Below, in pieces: positions 1 through 8,231 of a stretch of 64,000 nucleotides of DNA (within the stretch, counting starts at the first letter, position 1; each line of letters begins with the position of its first letter). A program made the position numbers and the translations under genes. The notes beneath the pieces were generated by a model that saw nothing but the letters and a program-made list of their open reading frames with translations, did not search any database and was not told where the DNA came from. Origin of the DNA: Bacillus sp. F19 (lineage in GTDB: Bacteria > Bacillota > Bacilli > Bacillales > Bacillaceae); NCBI GenBank assembly GCA_023823795.1, contig CP085710.1, positions 1,390,001-1,454,000 on the forward strand. Reading direction: 5' to 3'.

Positions 1-1
1 G

Positions 2-490
2 AAAGTAAACGGTTTGTTTGCAGGTTTGAGCAGAGGAATTGCGACCTTGTTCAGGAATATCGATGTTGCTGCCTGGGCCATGATTTTGCTTTTTTCCTTT
101 GGCCAAAGCTCGCTGACAGGATATTTTGCTTTATTTTTTGTGTCCTTTGGTTTTTTGACAAGAGCATTCATGGAAACGATTGATGAAGTCGGTTATGGCG
201 CGGTTGAAGCATTGCAGGCAACAGGCGCCGGTTATTTTACGGTGATTATTCACTCCGTCATTCCGGCGTGTCTTCCTCAAATGATCAGCTGGGTGCTTTT
301 TATGATTGAGACGAATATCAGAAGTGCGACGCTCGTAGGAATTCTGACAGGGACAGGAATTGGATTTTCTTTTGACCTTTATTATAAAAGTCTTAATTAC
401 TCTTCAGCGAGTTTAGTCGTTCTTCTGATCGTTGTGTCCATTTTGCTGATTGAAGCGGCCTCAAATTACGTGAGGAGGGTGATTTTATAA
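2..490 (+). CDS. phnE: Phosphonate ABC transporter permease PhnE, 5' partial
   Basis: Membrane subunit of a phosphonate/phosphate-ester uptake ABC transporter. The reading frame is open from base 2, so the true start lies upstream of the window; about 162 residues are visible. They contain several hydrophobic helices and an EAA-type loop (EALQATGAGYFTVI, then a conserved proline region) that contacts the ATPase in binding-protein-dependent permeases. The stop overlaps by one base the ATG of a second permease (TAATG), so the two are translationally coupled and probably form a heterodimeric channel. phnC and phnD should lie just upstream. The phn genes downstream support phosphonate as the substrate. 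Confidence 0.85.
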   Translation, partial: KVNGLFAGLSRGIATLFRNIDVAAWAMILLFSFGQSSLTGYFALFFVSFGFLTRAFMETIDEVGYGAVEALQATGAGYFTVIIHSVIPACLPQMISWVLFMIETNIRSATLVGILTGTGIGFSFDLYYKSLNYSSASLVVLLIVVSILLIEAASNYVRRVIL

Positions 491-1332
491 TGAGAATAGA
501 AGGCTTTTCCATACCCCCGAATGCGGCAGGAAAACGGATTAAAGTAAAGCCCTTTACTAAACAGTCATTCATCATCCAGCTGACGATGACTGCTCTTGCC
601 ATTTTGACGGTTTATGGGTTCATAAGCTTTGATTATAAGGATATTACTTTGTTAGGCGGACTTGCTGCTGCTTTTGAAAATTTCAAAATAATGTTCACAG
701 AGGCTCATTTTGTTCATTTCACTTTTTCTGAAGCGATTTATCAGGTTTTAATTACAATCAGCCTGGCAGCTCTTACGACATTGTTTGGAGCTGTAATCGC
801 CTTATTTCTTGGTCTATTTGCAGCGCGGAATTTATCGAATGAGAAGGTTTCAGCTGTTATCAAAGGAGCAGTTGCCTTTATTCGAGCTGTTCCTACGGTG
901 CTATGGGTGTTAATTTTTGCTGTTGCTGCTGGACTTGGCAGCGTAGCCGCTGTAATCGGGATGACGTTTCACTCTGTCGGATATTTAATTAAAGCTTACT
1001 CGGAATCCTTCGAGGAGATGGATGAAGGAGTCATTGAAGCCCTGCGGGGAAGCGGGGCAAGCTTCTGGCAAATTGTGTTTCAGGCTGTCATGCCTTCAAC
1101 GATTACCTATTTGATTTCATGGACGTTTCTGCGATTTGAAATAAACTTCGGGGTAGCTGTAGCGATGGGTGCGGCTGCAGGTGCGGGCGGAATCGGATTT
1201 GATTTGTTTATGGCAAGCGGATTCTATTTTGACTTGAGAGAAGTTGGAATGATCACATATTTCATTTTAACGTTTGCTATTTTGCTTGAGATTCTGGCTA
1301 TTCGAATTAAATCAGGTCTTCATGCCCGCTAA
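490..1332 (+). CDS. phnE: Phosphonate ABC transporter permease PhnE (second copy)
   Basis: 280-residue inner-membrane permease. It has an N-terminal cytoplasmic stretch of about 27 residues, a first helix at about 27-46, further helices, and an EAA loop near residues 178-200 (EALRGSGASFWQIVF). Length is normal for PhnE. It overlaps the preceding permease by one base and is followed immediately by a terminator, so the transporter operon ends here. Tandem phnE genes are common in Gram-positive phosphonate transporters. The substrate is inferred from the C-P lyase genes 0.4 kb downstream. Confidence 0.88.
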   Translation: MRIEGFSIPPNAAGKRIKVKPFTKQSFIIQLTMTALAILTVYGFISFDYKDITLLGGLAAAFENFKIMFTEAHFVHFTFSEAIYQVLITISLAALTTLFGAVIALFLGLFAARNLSNEKVSAVIKGAVAFIRAVPTVLWVLIFAVAAGLGSVAAVIGMTFHSVGYLIKAYSESFEEMDEGVIEALRGSGASFWQIVFQAVMPSTITYLISWTFLRFEINFGVAVAMGAAAGAGGIGFDLFMASGFYFDLREVGMITYFILTFAILLEILAIRIKSGLHAR

Positions 1333-1333
1333 T

Positions 1334-1360
1334 AAAACGCCGATGCTTCGGCGTTTTTTG
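1334..1360 (+). terminator. Terminator of the phosphonate transporter operon
   Basis: AAAACGCC, a short loop, then GGCGTTTTTT directly after the phnE stop: a GC-rich stem followed by a T run. It separates the transporter unit from the C-P lyase unit. Confidence 0.85.
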
Positions 1361-1490
1361 TTTCGCCATGGATTTAAGACAACAGGTGCCATTATTTAGA
1401 CCTAATCCTGATACGTGTTACAGATTAAAGTGTTCTTTTTCTAAAAAAAGCCATTCCTATTCACAAATGGAGTGCCCTTCTTAGTTAATT

Positions 1491-1600
1491 CCGAGACTTT
1501 CAACCATTTTCCCGAGACTTTTTCATTTAATTCCGATACTTTCAAAAATAATCCCGAGACTTTCCGAATGAATTCCGTATAAATGTGAACAAAATGAACC
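1491..1600. repeat. Five-unit 21-bp-period intergenic repeat element, copy A
   Basis: The core CCGAGACTTT (variants CCGATACTTT, CCGTAT) begins at 1491, 1512, 1533, 1554 and 1575, exactly every 21 bases. The last unit runs into GTATAAATGTGAACAAAA. The same structure, with the same terminal sequence, occurs inverted at 57.2 kb. It is translatable on the + strand as a heptapeptide repeat, but the second copy has a stop in that frame, so conservation is at DNA level. It lies between the phnE terminator and the phn promoter region. Function unknown. Confidence 0.85.
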
Positions 1601-1623
1601 AGAGATATATAGTCTCACTTAAC

Positions 1624-1661
1624 TTTACTCATTCTTTACCTTTTTTTACATTCCCTTAACC
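1624..1661 (+). promoter_or_regulatory. Candidate PhoP boxes upstream of the phn operon
   Basis: Four hexamers resembling the B. subtilis PhoP half-site TT(A/T/C)ACA occur in line: TTTACT at 1624, TTTACC at 1635, TTTACA at 1645 and TTAACC at 1656. Spacing is 11, 10 and 11 bases. They sit directly upstream of the promoter and phnG. This predicts induction of C-P lyase by phosphate starvation. Confidence 0.6.
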
Positions 1662-1662
1662 T

Positions 1663-1691
1663 TTGAAACTTGGCGACAAGTTAGATTGTAA
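1663..1691 (+). promoter_or_regulatory. Candidate sigma-A promoter of phnG operon
   Basis: TTGAAA, 17 bases, TTGTAA. The -10 is poor, which suits a promoter that needs an activator bound at the adjacent PhoP-like repeats. Confidence 0.4.
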
Positions 1692-1750
1692 GTAAGGAAA
1701 AGATGAAACGCCATTCATCTTCAAACAAACTGTTTATGAGAGGAGAACCA

Positions 1751-2188
1751 ATGAAAAAATCTAGGTTATCAAAGATTTTAATAGAAGGAAATCCAAATCT
1801 GCTTAAGAAATTATCAGCCCAAGTTGAGGAAGCTCACACAGTTAAAGTGAACCGTTCACCAAGTACTGGTCTTGTCATGATGAAAACGCGTGATTCGGTT
1901 TCCAGGCAGCCATTTTATATGGGTGAAGTTCTCATTACAGACTGCGCCGTTGAAGTTCATGGCTCGCAAGGAGTTGGCGTGCTGATGGGCGAAGAGCCAG
2001 ACCGGGCATATTCGCTTGCCGTTGTGGATGCCGCCTTTAATGCAAAGCTCCCGATTGCTGGGATTTGGCTTCATGAACTTGAAGAGGAAGAAAGGAACAT
2101 AGCAAAGCTAAAGCAAAAAGAAATGTCAATACTTGCCCGTTCACAAGTAAGTTTTGACACGATGGAGGATTACAATGACAAAAGTTGA
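1751..2188 (+). CDS. phnG: C-P lyase subunit PhnG
   Basis: 145-residue subunit of the PhnGHIJ complex, which with PhnI couples the phosphonate to ribose triphosphate. I recognise the PhnG N-terminal pattern (MKKSRLSKILIEGNP) and the central GEVLITDC and GVLMGEEPDRA segments. The frame is open from 1703, but the ATG at 1751 has AGGAGA just upstream and gives the usual N-terminus. It overlaps phnH by 14 bases. It is the first gene of a tightly packed unit running to 9089. Confidence 0.9.
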   Translation: MKKSRLSKILIEGNPNLLKKLSAQVEEAHTVKVNRSPSTGLVMMKTRDSVSRQPFYMGEVLITDCAVEVHGSQGVGVLMGEEPDRAYSLAVVDAAFNAKLPIAGIWLHELEEEERNIAKLKQKEMSILARSQVSFDTMEDYNDKS

Positions 2189-2795
2189 GCCGTTTGATGC
2201 TGTGAACAATACACAGCAAATTTACCGCAAGCTTCTGGATTGCATGGCAAGACCGGGTAAAGTGAATTCCATTGAGCCTTATTTATTCCAAGATGATCAT
2301 GAGAGTTTATTTTCTAAGCCCCTGCTTAGTCTTGCTTATACGCTTGTCGATCGGGAAGTGAGTTTTCACGTGATATCTGATCTTAAAGAAAAGGCTGAAC
2401 AATATATATATTGGCAGACTTTCAGCCAAACTGCCGAGCTGCATGAAGCCCATTATGTTTTTATCGGGAAACAGCTGAGTGATGCAGAGATTCAAAGTGT
2501 AATGAATGAAGTAAAGGCTGGAACTCTGGAAGATCCTCATTTAAGCGCAACGATTCTGATTCAAGTGAATACATTGACAGACGGTCCTGGAGATGGCATG
2601 AAGCTAAAGTTAACTGGCCCTGGCATTCAAGGCGCAAGAAAGGTATATGCAGATGGACTGCCTTCTGCCTGGATAGCCGAGAGAAAGAAAATAAACAGTG
2701 AATTTCCGCTCGGAGTTGACATGATTCTGACAACCTCTTCTGGTGAAATCATGGCGATTCCACGTACTACAGTGATTGAAAGGGAGGAGATCTGA
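2175..2795 (+). CDS. phnH: C-P lyase subunit PhnH
   Basis: 206-residue PhnH, a structural partner of the C-P lyase core related to PLP-enzyme folds but without the cofactor lysine. It carries the typical QQIYRKLLDCMARPGKV and LTGPGI segments and the C-terminal GVDMILTT. The ATG at 2175 follows GGAGG with normal spacing; the open frame upstream lacks a site. The gene starts inside phnG and ends one base before the GTG of phnI, so translation is coupled. Confidence 0.9.
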   Translation: MTKVEPFDAVNNTQQIYRKLLDCMARPGKVNSIEPYLFQDDHESLFSKPLLSLAYTLVDREVSFHVISDLKEKAEQYIYWQTFSQTAELHEAHYVFIGKQLSDAEIQSVMNEVKAGTLEDPHLSATILIQVNTLTDGPGDGMKLKLTGPGIQGARKVYADGLPSAWIAERKKINSEFPLGVDMILTTSSGEIMAIPRTTVIEREEI

Positions 2796-3917
2796 GTGGG
2801 GTATGTAGCAGTAACTGGAGGGCAAAAAGCAATTGAGCATGCAAGTCGTCTAGTTGATTATTTTCGCTTAAAGGATAGGGGAGAAACCTTAAAAACGAAT
2901 CAAATTGAAAGTCAAATGCGCCTTTTGATCGACCGGGTGATGGGAGAAGGCGGCTTATATGCACCTGAATATGCAGCTCTTGCCCTCAAGCAATCAGAAG
3001 GAGATCCTGCTGAAGCGGCATTTTTATTAAGAGCCTATCGATCTACTCTTCCAAGAAACTATTATTCTCTCACCGCCGAACCGGGGGACATGAGAGTGGT
3101 CAGAAGAATTTCCTCTTCATTTAAAGATATCCCTGGCGGACAGCTGCTTGGTCCAACCTATGATTATACCCATCGCTTATTAAATTTTCATTTAAGAAAT
3201 GAAGATGAACAAGAAATTCAATCATTTTTGGAATCTATGAATCTAGGTGCAGAAGACATCAAGTTTGAACACACTTTTCAAAAGGTTGCAGACTTGCTGA
3301 GAGATCAGGGTTTTCTTTCAAACCGGGAGAAGAATGAAGAGGAGCCTTTTGATATTACCCGGGAAAAAATAACGTTTCCGGCTTCACGATCTGCTAGGCT
3401 TCAATCTCTTGCAAGGGGTGAAACTGGAGCCATGACGGCGATGGCTTACAGCAGTATGAGAGGGTATGGAGTTGTTCATCCGACAATTGGAGAATTGCGG
3501 GTTGGACACACAGATGTTCATATTCCATATCCGTTTGGAGATGAGGATGACAGTCTCTATATTGGAGAAGTGCTGCTGACTGAAGTTGAAACCATCAACT
3601 CTTTTACACAGAACGATGAGGGAGACGTCGAGTTTATGCTCGGTTACGGACTGACATTTGGTCAAAACGAAGTAAAGGCGATCGCTATGGCCATTTTGGA
3701 AAGAAGCTTGGAGACTAAGGGGACATCCCCTGCACAGGATGAAGAGTTTGTGCTGCTGCATATAGACAGCATTGAATCAAATGGCTTTGTCTCCCATTTG
3801 AAATTGCCTCATTATATTACCTTTCAATCCACTTTGGATCGAATCCGGCAGGCTCAAGCAGAAACAGCTTCTAAAACAGCCCAATTCGAAAGAGAAGGAT
3901 CGTTCAGTCATACATAA
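2796..3917 (+). CDS. phnI: C-P lyase subunit PhnI
   Basis: 373-residue PhnI, a catalytic subunit of the nucleosidase/phosphonate transfer step that makes ribose 1-phosphonate 5-triphosphate with PhnG, H and L. The N-terminus (GYVAVTGGQKAIEHA), LIDRVMGEGGLYAPEYAALA and the GYGLTFGQNE segment are family hallmarks. It starts at GTG with GGGAGGAG upstream and directly abuts the phnH stop. Length is normal. Confidence 0.92.
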   Translation: MGYVAVTGGQKAIEHASRLVDYFRLKDRGETLKTNQIESQMRLLIDRVMGEGGLYAPEYAALALKQSEGDPAEAAFLLRAYRSTLPRNYYSLTAEPGDMRVVRRISSSFKDIPGGQLLGPTYDYTHRLLNFHLRNEDEQEIQSFLESMNLGAEDIKFEHTFQKVADLLRDQGFLSNREKNEEEPFDITREKITFPASRSARLQSLARGETGAMTAMAYSSMRGYGVVHPTIGELRVGHTDVHIPYPFGDEDDSLYIGEVLLTEVETINSFTQNDEGDVEFMLGYGLTFGQNEVKAIAMAILERSLETKGTSPAQDEEFVLLHIDSIESNGFVSHLKLPHYITFQSTLDRIRQAQAETASKTAQFEREGSFSHT

Positions 3918-3942
3918 TTCCAGAGAGAAAGGAGTGTTAATC

Positions 3943-4803
3943 ATGAAAAAGCAGCTAAAGCAAGCATACAATTATGCTTTTTTAGACGAAGGATCAAAAA
4001 TGGAAATTCGCCGTTCCACACTGAAAGCCATTGCCATTCCAGGCTATCAGGTCCCTTTTGCATCAAGAGAGCTGCCAATCGGCAGAGGCTGGGGAACAGG
4101 TGGACTGCAGCTTACACTATCATTGATCGGAGAGAGGGACTGTGTGAAGGTTATCGATCAAGGTCATGATGACAGTGTGAATGCGGTCAGCATTAAAAAG
4201 TTGATTGAATCTTGCTCAAACGTCATAACTACCAATGATTCTGAGGAAGCCACGATAATTCAAACCAGACACAGAGTACCTGAAACACCACTGCGCGAAG
4301 ATCAAATATTAGTTTTGCAGGTGCCCCTGCCTGAACCGCTGAGAAGAGTAGAAGCAAAGGAGCAGGAAACGAAAAAACTGCATGCTGAAATGGACTACAG
4401 CTCAATGTGGCTTAGATTATATGAAGATATTGTGCACTATGGAAAAATTACGATAGGCGCTGATTACCCAAGCTTGGTGAATGGCCGCTACATTTTTAAT
4501 CCAAGTCCAATCCCGCGCTATGATTTGCTGAAGCTTCATCAGGCAGAAGGCCTCTATCTTTTCGGAGCAGGAAGAGAAAAGAAGATTTATGCCATTCCTC
4601 CTTATACGAATGTCGCTCCGCTTGAATTTGAGGATTATCCTTTTGAAACAGAACGGTTTGAAGGTCTTTCATGTCATATATGCGGCAGCGAAGACACGTT
4701 CCTTGATGAAATATACAACAGCGAAACAGGAGAGAAAGTGCATCAATGTTCAGATACCGGCCATTGTACAAAGGTTCAGGGAGAAAAGAGGTTAGAAGTA
4801 TGA
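3943..4803 (+). CDS. phnJ: C-P lyase PhnJ, radical SAM carbon-phosphorus lyase
   Basis: 286-residue enzyme that cleaves the C-P bond of ribose 1-phosphonate 5-phosphate with an Fe4S4 cluster and S-adenosylmethionine. C244, C247, C269 and C275 reproduce the spacing of E. coli PhnJ C241, C244, C266 and C272 exactly, including the last Cys proposed as the thiyl-radical residue. The start is the ATG at 3943: the GTG at 3934 is part of the AAAGGAG ribosome site. Its stop overlaps the phnK start (ATGA). Confidence 0.95.
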   Translation: MKKQLKQAYNYAFLDEGSKMEIRRSTLKAIAIPGYQVPFASRELPIGRGWGTGGLQLTLSLIGERDCVKVIDQGHDDSVNAVSIKKLIESCSNVITTNDSEEATIIQTRHRVPETPLREDQILVLQVPLPEPLRRVEAKEQETKKLHAEMDYSSMWLRLYEDIVHYGKITIGADYPSLVNGRYIFNPSPIPRYDLLKLHQAEGLYLFGAGREKKIYAIPPYTNVAPLEFEDYPFETERFEGLSCHICGSEDTFLDEIYNSETGEKVHQCSDTGHCTKVQGEKRLEV

Positions 4804-5651
4804 TTCAGACAACGGCGGACACCCCTCTATTAAAAGTAAGAAATATGAATAAACGATTTGGGAAAGGATGCACTCATTGTCATTCACCGCAGGACCTTAA
4901 AAGCAATGACAACCGTTGTCCAAAATGCGGCAGTGTCTGGGCATGCATTGATGTGAATGTGGATTTGTATCAGGGAGAAATTTTAGGGATCGTCGGCGAA
5001 AGCGGTTCAGGGAAAAGCTCCTTCGTTAAGAGCCTCTATTTTGATGATGCTGTCACTTCAGGGGAAGCAACCATCTCCACATACCATGACGGAAAAGCTA
5101 ATATTTTTTCAGTCTCTGCCCAGCAGAAACGGTATATCCGCAATTACATGATGGGAATGGTTTATCAAAATCCATGGCTCGGTCTTAAAATGTCGTTTTC
5201 AAGCGGAGGAAACATTGCAGAAAAATTAATCGCGTCAGGGAACTACCATGTCGGAAACATCCGTGAACGCGCATCAGAGCTGCTAGAGCATGTTGAAATT
5301 CCGGTCAGCCGGATGGATGAGCTTCCGAAGAATTTCAGCGGCGGCATGCAGCAGCGCGTGCAGATTTCAAAAGCGATGGCGAATAATCCTCCCATTCTTT
5401 TGCTTGATGAAGTGACAACTGGCCTGGATTTATCGGTACAGGCAAAAGTATTGGATCTTATCCGCTGTATTCAGCGTGAGTTTGGCGTATCCATGATTGT
5501 TGTTTCCCATGATCTTGGCGTGATTCGCATGCTTGCTGACCGGACGCTTGTGATGAAAAGCGGAAGAGTTGTCGAACAGGGATTAACCGACCAAATCTTA
5601 GAAGATCCAGAGCACCCTTATACTCAATTGCTTGTGCATTCTCTTTTATAA
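4800..5651 (+). CDS. phnK: C-P lyase ATPase PhnK with zinc-ribbon-like insertion
   Basis: 283-residue ABC-type ATPase that docks on the C-P lyase core. Walker A is GESGSGKSS at 66-74, followed by the SGGMQQRVQIS signature and LLLDEVTTGLD. It lacks transmembrane helices and stays cytoplasmic. Between the first strand and Walker A there is an insertion with C24-x2-C27, C40-x2-C43 and C49, looking like a small zinc ribbon; E. coli PhnK as I recall it lacks this. The start overlaps phnJ by four bases. The ending YTQLLVHSLL is typical of PhnK. Confidence 0.9.
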   Translation: MIQTTADTPLLKVRNMNKRFGKGCTHCHSPQDLKSNDNRCPKCGSVWACIDVNVDLYQGEILGIVGESGSGKSSFVKSLYFDDAVTSGEATISTYHDGKANIFSVSAQQKRYIRNYMMGMVYQNPWLGLKMSFSSGGNIAEKLIASGNYHVGNIRERASELLEHVEIPVSRMDELPKNFSGGMQQRVQISKAMANNPPILLLDEVTTGLDLSVQAKVLDLIRCIQREFGVSMIVVSHDLGVIRMLADRTLVMKSGRVVEQGLTDQILEDPEHPYTQLLVHSLL

Positions 5652-5670
5652 AAATTAGATGAGGTGACCT

Positions 5671-6852
5671 ATGAAAATCTATCATGCAAAAATCGTAACG
5701 CCTGAAAACGTCATCGAGAATGGGACGATTGAAATTCTTGAAGGAAAAATCGCTTCTATTAATGAAGGAGAACCGAAAGCGATTGGATTTGAGGATATTG
5801 ATGCAGCAGGAAGATGGGTTCTCCCAGGTTTGGTTGATTCCCACAGCGATGCAATTGAATTAGAGCTGGAACCTCGTCCAAGCAGTACTTTTCCAATAGA
5901 AATCTCATTTTTCGAGCTGGAAAAAAAGCTTGTTGGAGAAGGTATTACGACAATCTATCATTCTTTATCGCTTATGGAGGAAAATGCGAAAAAATGGATT
6001 CGTCAAAATGATACGGTGCTGCAGGTAATTGATGATATCAAACGGCTGTCTGCCGGAAAACAGCTGATCCGCCACAAAACACACTTAAGATATGAAATAA
6101 CAAACACAGTCGCAGTTGAAGATGTGAAAAAAATGATGAAGGACGGGAAAATTGATCAGTTATCTTTTATGGATCACACGCCTGGACAAGGTCAATTTCG
6201 TGATTTAGAGGTTCATAAACGATTGTTAATGGAGCATCGTCATTTTACAGAGGAAGAAGCAAAGCAGGTCATTGAAGACAGCAAGCTGCTGCCGAAATTA
6301 AACGGTGAAATCTTAGCGGAGCTGTCAGAGCTTGCAGCAGAATATAACATCCCCCTTGCCTCTCATGATGACGATACACTTGAGAAAATTGACTTGGTTA
6401 AATCTTGGAACGCTGTCATCAGTGAGTTTCCGATTGAGCTTGATGTAGCTGTGAAGGCGAAGGAAGAAGGACTGTATGTTGTCATGGGAGCACCAAATGC
6501 CCTGCTTGGAAAATCACACAGCAATAATGTTTCTGCACTGGAAGCTGTTCAGAATGGTGCGGTTGATATTCTATGCTCTGACTATTATCCATCATCTTTA
6601 TTGCATGCAGCTTTTAAATTGTATAAAGAAGGAATGCCAATCTATCAAGCTTTTAATATGGTGTCTTTAAATCCGGCGAAAGCGCTGGGCATGGAAATGG
6701 AAATAGGTTCGATTGAAGAAGGAAAGCTTGCCGATCTCATTATTATTAGTGAAGAAGGTGTGCGTCCGGTTCTTGAAATGGTGATGGTAAACGGCCAGGT
6801 TGTCTGTCAAATGAATTATCACTTCCCTGCGGCAGTCCCAATTCCAATGTAA
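5671..6852 (+). CDS. phnM: Ribose 1-methylphosphonate 5-triphosphate diphosphatase PhnM
   Basis: 393-residue amidohydrolase-superfamily enzyme that removes pyrophosphate from ribose 1-phosphonate 5-triphosphate. Metal ligands are visible as H58-x-D60 (VDSHSDAIE), H232 in ASHDDDT and D304 in CSDYYPSS, all PhnM signatures. A GAGGTGA site precedes the ATG. It lies 19 bases after phnK in the same operon. Confidence 0.93.
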   Translation: MKIYHAKIVTPENVIENGTIEILEGKIASINEGEPKAIGFEDIDAAGRWVLPGLVDSHSDAIELELEPRPSSTFPIEISFFELEKKLVGEGITTIYHSLSLMEENAKKWIRQNDTVLQVIDDIKRLSAGKQLIRHKTHLRYEITNTVAVEDVKKMMKDGKIDQLSFMDHTPGQGQFRDLEVHKRLLMEHRHFTEEEAKQVIEDSKLLPKLNGEILAELSELAAEYNIPLASHDDDTLEKIDLVKSWNAVISEFPIELDVAVKAKEEGLYVVMGAPNALLGKSHSNNVSALEAVQNGAVDILCSDYYPSSLLHAAFKLYKEGMPIYQAFNMVSLNPAKALGMEMEIGSIEEGKLADLIIISEEGVRPVLEMVMVNGQVVCQMNYHFPAAVPIPM

Positions 6853-6866
6853 AGGATGAAAAAAGA

Positions 6867-7472
6867 ATGAAATTATCAGAAAAGCCAACCATTCATGAGG
6901 GTGCAAAGGTTCTTGACAGCACACTTGGCGCCTGGACAGAAATAGGAGCAAACTCCGTTATAGAAGAATCTATCATTGGTGATTACACCTATACTGCAGG
7001 AGATGCTCAAATTACGTATTCAGAGGTCGGGAAGTATTGTTCAATTGCCTCCCATGTGAGAATTCATCCGGTTAATCACCCAATGTGGAGAGTCACTCAG
7101 CATCACTTGACCTACCGCAGAGTTCAATATGACTTAGGTGAATATGACGACACGGAGTTTTTCGAATGGAGAAAAGACCATAAAGTAACGATTGGCCATG
7201 ATGTCTGGATCGGCCATGGTGCCATTATCATGCCGGGTGTATCGATTGGGACAGGTGCAGTCATCGGTTCTGGGGCTGTTGTGACCAAAGACGTCCCTCC
7301 TTACATGATTGCAGCTGGAGTGCCGGCAAAGCCAATTAAAGAGCGCTTTCCAAAAGAAATCGCGGAAAAACTGCTGGAGATTGCATGGTGGAATTGGGAT
7401 CGCCCTACATTGGAAGAACGCTTAGAAGAATTAAATGATGTCGAACTTTTTATCCGGAAATATGGAAAGTAA
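6867..7472 (+). CDS. Phosphonate-operon hexapeptide-repeat acyltransferase
   Basis: 201-residue left-handed beta-helix protein of the DapH/PhnO-linked transferase type often found in C-P lyase operons. Imperfect hexapeptide repeats span about residues 8-55 and 105-150 ([22 protein letters not shown]), followed by the [13 protein letters not shown] ending typical of this class. It probably acetylates a phosphonate or small phosphate ester; the true substrate cannot be read from sequence. It sits between phnM and phnL, 14 bases after phnM. Confidence 0.8.
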   Translation: MKLSEKPTIHEGAKVLDSTLGAWTEIGANSVIEESIIGDYTYTAGDAQITYSEVGKYCSIASHVRIHPVNHPMWRVTQHHLTYRRVQYDLGEYDDTEFFEWRKDHKVTIGHDVWIGHGAIIMPGVSIGTGAVIGSGAVVTKDVPPYMIAAGVPAKPIKERFPKEIAEKLLEIAWWNWDRPTLEERLEELNDVELFIRKYGK

Positions 7473-7497
7473 TCTCCGCCCTAGAAGGAGGAAAACA

Positions 7498-8211
7498 ATG
7501 AACGAATTATTGAAAGTAGAAAACTTGCAAAAAACGTTTAAAATGCATGAATTTAATGAAAAACAGATTATAGGCTGCAATGGCATCAGTTTTTTACTTA
7601 ACGAAGGTGAATTTATCGGAATAACAGGCAAAAGCGGATCAGGAAAGTCAACTGTACTAAAAAGCATTTACCGGACGTATGCACCGACAGGCGGTTCTAT
7701 GCATTACAAATCGGAGCAGTTTGGACCCATTGATTTGGTGAAAGCGACCGATCGGGAAATGATTGCCATCCGAAAACATGAGATAGGATATGTATCTCAA
7801 TTTTTAAATGTTATGCCAAGGATTACAGCAATTGAGGTTGTTGCAGAAGCACTGATGGAAATGGGAAAAGGAAGCGAACATGCAGCGGCGGAGGCAAAAT
7901 CAATATTGGCTCATTTCAACCTTCCATCTTCCTTATGGGATTCTTATCCCCGCACGTTCAGCGGCGGAGAAAAACTGCGGCTGAATTTGGCACAGGCCAT
8001 GGTTAAACGCCCTAAATTATTGCTGCTCGATGAACCGACTGCCTCCCTTGATGATGCATCAAAGATTTCGGTAAAGGAAATGATTCTGCAGCTGAAAACA
8101 GAGGGAACGAGCATGATTGGCATTTTCCACGATCTTGATTTCATGGAGACAGTGGTGGATCGTGAATACAGCTTAATGCAAGGTGTATTAAAGGATGAAA
8201 TGATCGTTTAA
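7498..8211 (+). CDS. phnL: C-P lyase ATPase PhnL
   Basis: 237-residue ABC-type ATPase required with PhnGHI for making ribose 1-phosphonate 5-triphosphate. Walker A GKSGSGKST is at 44-52, then FSGGEKLRLNLA and LLLLDEPTASLD. AAGGAGG at the right distance selects the ATG at 7498 over the longer open frame. No zinc-ribbon insertion is present, unlike the PhnK here. It ends two bases before the first possible start of the PHP gene. Confidence 0.9.
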   Translation: MNELLKVENLQKTFKMHEFNEKQIIGCNGISFLLNEGEFIGITGKSGSGKSTVLKSIYRTYAPTGGSMHYKSEQFGPIDLVKATDREMIAIRKHEIGYVSQFLNVMPRITAIEVVAEALMEMGKGSEHAAAEAKSILAHFNLPSSLWDSYPRTFSGGEKLRLNLAQAMVKRPKLLLLDEPTASLDDASKISVKEMILQLKTEGTSMIGIFHDLDFMETVVDREYSLMQGVLKDEMIV

Positions 8212-8231
8212 GAATGGAGCTGACAGAAAAA

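Noticed and set aside
1488-1582. Heptapeptide-repeat protein encoded by the 21-bp repeat
   Set aside because: No start or ribosome site, and copy B has a stop in the matching frame; the repeat is conserved as DNA.
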